9,255 nt of DNA from NCBI GenBank assembly GCA_947259235.1, contig CAMYLL010000081.1, positions 1 to 9,255 on the forward strand. Reading direction: 5' to 3'. The notes below the pieces were generated by a model that was not told the origin of the DNA, made no database searches, and saw only the letters and a program-made list of their open reading frames with translations. Each line of letters opens with the position of its first letter. Within the stretch, counting starts at the first letter, position 1. The translations under genes and the position numbers were made by a program. This DNA comes from an uncultured Pseudodesulfovibrio sp. GTDB taxonomy: Bacteria > Desulfobacterota > Desulfovibrionia > Desulfovibrionales > Desulfovibrionaceae. Shown here in pieces: positions 6,461 to 9,255 of this stretch.

Positions 6461-7276
6461 ATGGTTTTTTTCTCCGAATTTTCCGCCGCATTCTTTTCCA
6501 CCTGTCGCGACGTGCTGCCGATACTCCTGCTGCTGCTCGGCTTTCAGCTGTTCGTGCTTCGGCAGCCGGTTCCGCATCCCAAGCGGCTGATCGCAGGAGG
6601 GGTATACGTCGTCGTCGGCCTGGCGCTGTTCCTTATGGGGCTTGAGAAAGCCCTGTTCCCGCTGGGAAGAATGATGGCGACCCAGCTTTCCGATCCGGCC
6701 TTCCTCTGGGGCGGAGCCGTAGCCGCATCCAACTGGACCGCATACGGCTGGATATACCTTTTCGCTGCATTGATCGGCTTTTCGACAACCATAGCGGAGC
6801 CGTCCCTGCTGGCCGTCGCCATCAAGGCGAAGGAGGTCTCCGGAGGCGGCATCAGCCAGTGGGGACTCAGAATAACCGTTGCCTTGGGAGTTGCCGTGGG
6901 CATCTCCCTGGGAGCATTCCGCATAGTGACAGGAACGCCGTTGTATCTCTATATTCTTGTCGGTTACGTAATCGTTATCATACAGACGTTTTTTGCCCCC
7001 AAGAAGATCATCGCCCTTGCATACGACTCGGGCGGCGTGACAACATCGACGGTCACCGTTCCCCTGGTGGCTGCTCTCGGACTGGGGTTGTCGGAGACCG
7101 TGCCGGGCAGAAATCCGGCGCTTGACGGCTTCGGACTGATCGCCTTCGCAAGCCTGTTCCCGATAATTGCCGTCATGGGATACGCGCAGATGACCCAATG
7201 GGTGACCAATCGAAAGAAGAATTTATTCCGGAGGGAGAAAAACCATGAGATTCAAACTGGTATTAGCGCCGGTTAA
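6461..7276 (+). CDS. DUF1538-family membrane protein, second subunit
   Basis: Paralogue of the preceding gene, 271 residues. The same landmarks appear: FVLRQPVP (31-38), LFLMGLEKALFPLG (56-69), GFSTTIAEP (106-114), [15 protein letters not shown] (187-201) and [13 protein letters not shown] (222-234). It differs mainly in a shorter middle loop (VSGGGISQWG, 126-135) where the first subunit has a longer acidic one, and in a polar, basic C-terminal tail (RKKNLFRREK, 251-260). The ATG at 6461 has a strong GAGGAG (6449-6454) that overlaps the stop of the first gene, so the two are very likely translated together. Its last 32 bases overlap the PII-like gene in another frame, and the bases coding the tail also hold the PII ribosome binding site. 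The tail could therefore exist partly for that reason, or could be the docking point for the PII-like protein. Family is firm, function inferred. Confidence 0.9.
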   Translation: MVFFSEFSAAFFSTCRDVLPILLLLLGFQLFVLRQPVPHPKRLIAGGVYVVVGLALFLMGLEKALFPLGRMMATQLSDPAFLWGGAVAASNWTAYGWIYLFAALIGFSTTIAEPSLLAVAIKAKEVSGGGISQWGLRITVALGVAVGISLGAFRIVTGTPLYLYILVGYVIVIIQTFFAPKKIIALAYDSGGVTTSTVTVPLVAALGLGLSETVPGRNPALDGFGLIAFASLFPIIAVMGYAQMTQWVTNRKKNLFRREKNHEIQTGISAG

Positions 7277-7592
7277 AACGCACAAGACAGATCCTATCGT
7301 CGATGCGGCAAAGGCCGTCGGCGCCACCGGAGCAACCATAATCCCGGGGCGCGGGACAGGGATGCACGAGGCCAAGACCTTTTTCGGGCTTACCCTGGAG
7401 GATCAGACCGACATCGTCATGTTCCTTCTGGAGGAGCATCTGGTGAAGACCGTTCTGTCGGCGATAGAAGAGGCCGGAGAGTTCCAGAAACCCGGGACCG
7501 GCATCGCGCTGGTGCTCCCCGTGGAGCAGGTTATCGGCATGGAAAGCCAGATAGAGCGGTTCAAGGAAGAGATCCGGGACAAGTATCTGTAA
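7245..7592 (+). CDS. Divergent PII-family (GlnB/GlnK-like) signalling protein
   Basis: Small cytoplasmic protein, 115 residues, the usual PII length. PII proteins are trimers that read ATP/ADP and often 2-oxoglutarate, then bind a membrane carrier or enzyme. The ferredoxin-like order is visible: a first strand FKLVLAPVK (3-11), helix to about 24, second strand GATGATIIPGRG (26-37), third strand TDIVMFLLEE (55-64), second helix HLVKTVLSAIEEAG (65-78), and a B-loop-like FQKPGTGIALVLPV (80-93). The T-loop region (about 38-54, MHEAKTFFGLTLEDQ) lacks the YRGAEY uridylylation motif and its tyrosine. The usual GDGK of the B-loop reads GTGI, losing the ATP-contacting lysine. Start: ATG at 7245 with GGAGGGAG about 7 bases upstream, inside the preceding gene. 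Position directly after a carrier recalls the amtB-glnK arrangement. A specialised PII of the carrier is my inference. Confidence 0.85.
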   Translation: MRFKLVLAPVKTHKTDPIVDAAKAVGATGATIIPGRGTGMHEAKTFFGLTLEDQTDIVMFLLEEHLVKTVLSAIEEAGEFQKPGTGIALVLPVEQVIGMESQIERFKEEIRDKYL

Positions 7593-7595
7593 ACA

Positions 7596-7618
7596 TTTTC
7601 CGGGCCGGAAAAGCCCGG
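7596..7618. promoter_or_regulatory. Palindrome with two competing folds between PII and CBS genes
   Basis: TTTTCCGG (7596-7603) and CCGGAAAA (7605-7612) are perfect inverted arms around a single G. The same bases can form another stem, CCGGGC (7600-7605) with GCCCGG (7613-7618) around a 7-base loop. The first fold looks like a dimer operator or compact hairpin; the second leaves the ribosome binding site of the CBS gene (AGGAGG from 7622) just downstream. No T-run follows, so it is not a plain terminator. It may tune the level of the CBS protein or protect the 3' end of the upstream message. Confidence 0.45.
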
Positions 7619-7631
7619 GGCAGGAGGCAAT

Positions 7632-8027
7632 ATGTCCACGCCTATTGTTCGTGTTCGTGATGTGATGAAGAAAGAGGTTTTGAGCATTGACGGAATGGCG
7701 ACCGCCTGCGAGGCGGCGGAGATGATGCGCAAGGCGCGTGTTTCCGAACTGCTGGTAACCCGGCGGCATGACGATGACGCCTGGGGGATGGTGACCATTA
7801 CCGATTTGGTCAAGAAGGTGATCGTTCCGGGGCAGGACGGTGCGACTGTGGGCGTTTATGAAATCATGACCAAGCCGATCATCACCGTGCCGGCCAACAT
7901 GGATATCCGCTATGCTGTCCGCCTGATGGATAGGACCAGCGTCAGAAGCGCTCCTGTCGAGGATATGGGCGAGGTGGTCGGTGTTGTGTCGTTGTCATCG
8001 CTGGTGCTCGACAACAACATCCTCTAG
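7632..8027 (+). CDS. Stand-alone protein with two CBS domains
   Basis: Cytoplasmic protein of 131 residues made of little more than a CBS pair, a module that folds as a disc and usually binds adenine nucleotides (AMP, ADP, ATP or SAM). CBS1 is about 7-62 (VRDVMKKEVLSIDGMATACEA at the start, WGMVTITDLV at the end) and CBS2 about 73-128 (VYEIMTKPIITVPANM through VVGVVSLSSLVL). Each repeat has the typical opening x-x-x-V/I-M and closing G-hydrophobic-V-(T/S)-x-x-D/S-L. There is no attached enzymatic or membrane domain, so it is likely a regulatory partner. Directly after the carrier genes and a PII-like gene, it may be a second energy sensor for the same carrier. The ATG at 7632 has AGGAGG 4-5 bases upstream. 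Domain assignment is firm; the partner is inferred. Confidence 0.9.
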   Translation: MSTPIVRVRDVMKKEVLSIDGMATACEAAEMMRKARVSELLVTRRHDDDAWGMVTITDLVKKVIVPGQDGATVGVYEIMTKPIITVPANMDIRYAVRLMDRTSVRSAPVEDMGEVVGVVSLSSLVLDNNIL

Positions 8028-8045
8028 CCGCTTGATTCGGCGGCT
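8026..8045 (+). other. Intercistronic hairpin after the CBS gene
   Basis: AGCCGC (8026-8031) pairs perfectly with GCGGCT (8040-8045) around an 8-base loop, beginning inside the CBS stop codon. No T-run follows, and the zinc-ribbon gene's ribosome binding site begins 18 bases later. It is likely a stabilising or spacing stem within the message. Confidence 0.35.
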
Positions 8046-8073
8046 CGCAGTGAAGGCGAGCAAGGAGGGGGGT

Positions 8074-8253
8074 ATGTGGTTTTTCCTGTCCGCAGTTAAG
8101 TCTGTGATGAATATCAAGCGCGTGTGCAGACGGTGCGGCAAGGCTCAGTTCGTCCGGTTGGAGGACAGGGGCAAAACGATCGCCTGCAAGTATTGCGGGG
8201 GCGAGCTGCCCTCCCCGGAGAACTATCCTGACGATTCCTCCGAGGAGTCGTGA
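8074..8253 (+). CDS. Small zinc-ribbon protein (59 residues)
   Basis: Last gene of the operon. It encodes 59 residues with two Cys-x-x-Cys knuckles, CRRCG (24-28) and CKYCGG (44-49), 16 residues apart, which together would bind one zinc ion as a ribbon. The N-terminus (MWFFLSAVKSVM) is short and hydrophobic and the C-terminus is acidic and serine-rich (DDSSEES). Start: ATG at 8074, chosen for the very strong AGGAGG (8063-8068) 5 bases upstream. The frame is open further upstream to 7981, but that part overlaps the CBS gene and looks like non-coding translation; an ATG at 8107 is a weaker alternative. The terminator stem overlaps its last codons. I do not recognise a named family. It could bind nucleic acid or simply be an adaptor of the neighbouring proteins. 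Confidence 0.75.
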   Translation: MWFFLSAVKSVMNIKRVCRRCGKAQFVRLEDRGKTIACKYCGGELPSPENYPDDSSEES

Positions 8254-8273
8254 CGCCCTCGGTATCTTTTTTT
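8240..8273 (+). terminator. Intrinsic terminator of the DUF1538-PII-CBS operon
   Basis: CCGAGG (8240-8245) pairs with CCTCGG (8257-8262) around 11 bases, followed four bases later by seven T residues (8267-8273). The left arm lies in the last codons of the zinc-ribbon gene. The stem is short, but its position at the end of five same-strand genes and the T-run make it a good candidate. Confidence 0.6.
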
Positions 8274-8451
8274 CATTAACAACGCGGGCAACTGGTATCA
8301 TGCCCTCCAGCCGATAGCCGGGAAGGATATGTCTTGCCGCCCGCTGTCACTGCTGTTCCGCTGGCCACCCTCCCGCACGCTCCTTCCTTTTTTCCCCGCT
8401 ATCCCGTAGCGTAGTGTGCGCGTATTCTCAAAATTCTACACATACTGCATT

Positions 8452-8467
8452 GGAGTTGTTCAACTCC
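8452..8467. promoter_or_regulatory. Perfect inverted repeat GGAGTTG-TT-CAACTCC in the DUF389 gene leader
   Basis: Two exact 7-base arms (8452-8458 and 8461-8467) separated by TT. It ends one base before the GAGG ribosome binding site (8469-8472) of the next gene. As DNA it resembles an operator. As RNA the 2-base loop forces the innermost pairs open, giving a short stem that could crowd the ribosome site. I found no convincing sigma70 promoter between 8274 and 8451, which otherwise holds no gene. Confidence 0.45.
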
Positions 8468-8479
8468 CGAGGTATTGCC

Positions 8480-9255
8480 ATGGCATTGCGCGTCATCGAG
8501 ATAGTCACGCCCCGCTCGGACAAGGAGGACGTGAAGAAGTCGCTGGAGGACCACCAGCCCGACCAGGGCTATGTATTCTGGGCCTCGCCCCTGGACGACG
8601 GCGAGTCGCTTTCCTTCAGGGTGGTCCTTGACGTGGAGCAGACCGAGAACGTCATGGACAAGATGGAGCAGCTCTTTGCCTGGACCGACAAGTACCGCAT
8701 CGTGGTCTATCCGGCCGAGGCCACGCTGCCACGGCTGGACAAGCTGGCCAAGGAGGAGAATGGCCAGGACGGGAAGCAGGCGGAGAAAGAGAACGATGCG
8801 GGCAACGGGCGCATCAGCCGTGAGGAGTTGTATGCGGACGTGCTGGACACCACGCTGCTCTCGCGCAACTATCTCATGCTCGTCTTCTTTTCCTCGCTGG
8901 TGGGTGTCATCGGGCTCCTGCGCGACAACGTGGCCATCATCATCGGAGCCATGGTCCTGGCGCCGCTGCTCGGCCCCAACGTGGGCCTGGCTCTCGCCAC
9001 CACGCTCGGCGACGCCAAGCTGGCTCGGGAATCCTTCAAGACCCTGTCCACAGGCATCGGAATCTGCCTGGCCGTCTCCATTGCCACCGGGCTGTTTTTC
9101 GGGATCACCTTTATGAACCATGAACTCGAAATCCGCAGCGTGACCAGCTACTCGGACATCATCCTGGCCATCGTCTCGGGCGCAGCCGGGATCATCTCCT
9201 TCACTCTGGGCGTGCCGACCTCGCTTATCGGGGTTATGGTCGCCTTGTCGCTGCT
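8480..9255 (+). CDS. DUF389 / TIGR00341-family membrane protein (3' end outside window)
   Basis: Membrane protein of unknown function from the DUF389 (TIGR00341) family. The 258 complete visible codons show a soluble N-terminal part (about 1-110) with an alpha/beta start ALRVIEIVTPR (2-12), followed by a highly charged linker (about 88-110, rich in Lys, Glu, Asp, Gly), then closely spaced membrane segments. The family signature is clear: NYLMLVFFSSLVGVIGLLRD (133-152), then VAIIIGAMVLAPLLGPNVG (154-172) and LALATTLGD (173-181), with further membrane segments at about 192-211 and from 228 to the edge. The start is the ATG at 8480 with GAGG (8469-8472) 7 bases upstream. Family members are somewhat over 300 residues, so the missing end is probably one or a few segments. 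It follows the operon terminator and carries its own leader repeat, so I treat it as a separate unit. Family is firm, role unknown. Confidence 0.88.
   Translation, partial: MALRVIEIVTPRSDKEDVKKSLEDHQPDQGYVFWASPLDDGESLSFRVVLDVEQTENVMDKMEQLFAWTDKYRIVVYPAEATLPRLDKLAKEENGQDGKQAEKENDAGNGRISREELYADVLDTTLLSRNYLMLVFFSSLVGVIGLLRDNVAIIIGAMVLAPLLGPNVGLALATTLGDAKLARESFKTLSTGIGICLAVSIATGLFFGITFMNHELEIRSVTSYSDIILAIVSGAAGIISFTLGVPTSLIGVMVALSL

Noticed and set aside
8399..9121. 240-codon minus-strand frame opposite the DUF389 gene
   Set aside because: The plus strand carries an unmistakable DUF389 protein with a ribosome site; the antisense frame has no recognised domain.

Overview
The window is dense bacterial coding DNA, mostly rich in G+C, with ten protein-coding genes. 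Two of them run off the window edges. I see no RNA genes, insertion sequences or CRISPR arrays. The mix (a DcuB-type fumarate/succinate carrier, a YbaK deacylase, several small-molecule membrane carriers, a lone family-3 solute-binding protein) points to a Gram-negative, at least partly anaerobic proteobacterium. The style reminds me of Desulfovibrionaceae, but nothing here proves that.

Left half (1-5122), all on the minus strand. Read in the direction of transcription, the order is: periplasmic solute-binding protein (4301-5122), AbrB-family membrane protein (2942-4018), Cys-tRNA(Pro) deacylase YbaK (2386-2850), FUSC-family membrane protein (1181-2242), and the N-terminal 304 residues of a DcuB-type C4-dicarboxylate carrier (1-912, cut by the window edge). 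The intergenic gaps are 91-282 bases, so these are probably several short transcription units, not one tight operon. The solute-binding gene and its upstream region are visibly more AT-rich than their neighbours.

Centre (5123-5676). This 554-base divergent intergenic region holds several perfect inverted repeats and a good sigma70-type promoter (5591-5619) facing right.

Right half (5677-8273), plus strand. A compact five-gene operon runs from that promoter to an intrinsic terminator (8240-8273). It encodes two paralogous DUF1538 membrane proteins, a divergent PII-like protein whose start lies inside the second membrane gene, a stand-alone protein with two CBS domains, and a 59-residue zinc-ribbon protein. 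My reading is a two-subunit ion or solute carrier controlled by one or two nucleotide-sensing proteins. This is the most interesting system in the window. A palindrome with two competing folds sits between the PII and CBS genes and may regulate the second part of the operon.

Right edge (8480-9255). A DUF389/TIGR00341 membrane protein begins after a leader carrying a perfect 7+7 inverted repeat next to its ribosome binding site; its 3' end is outside the window.
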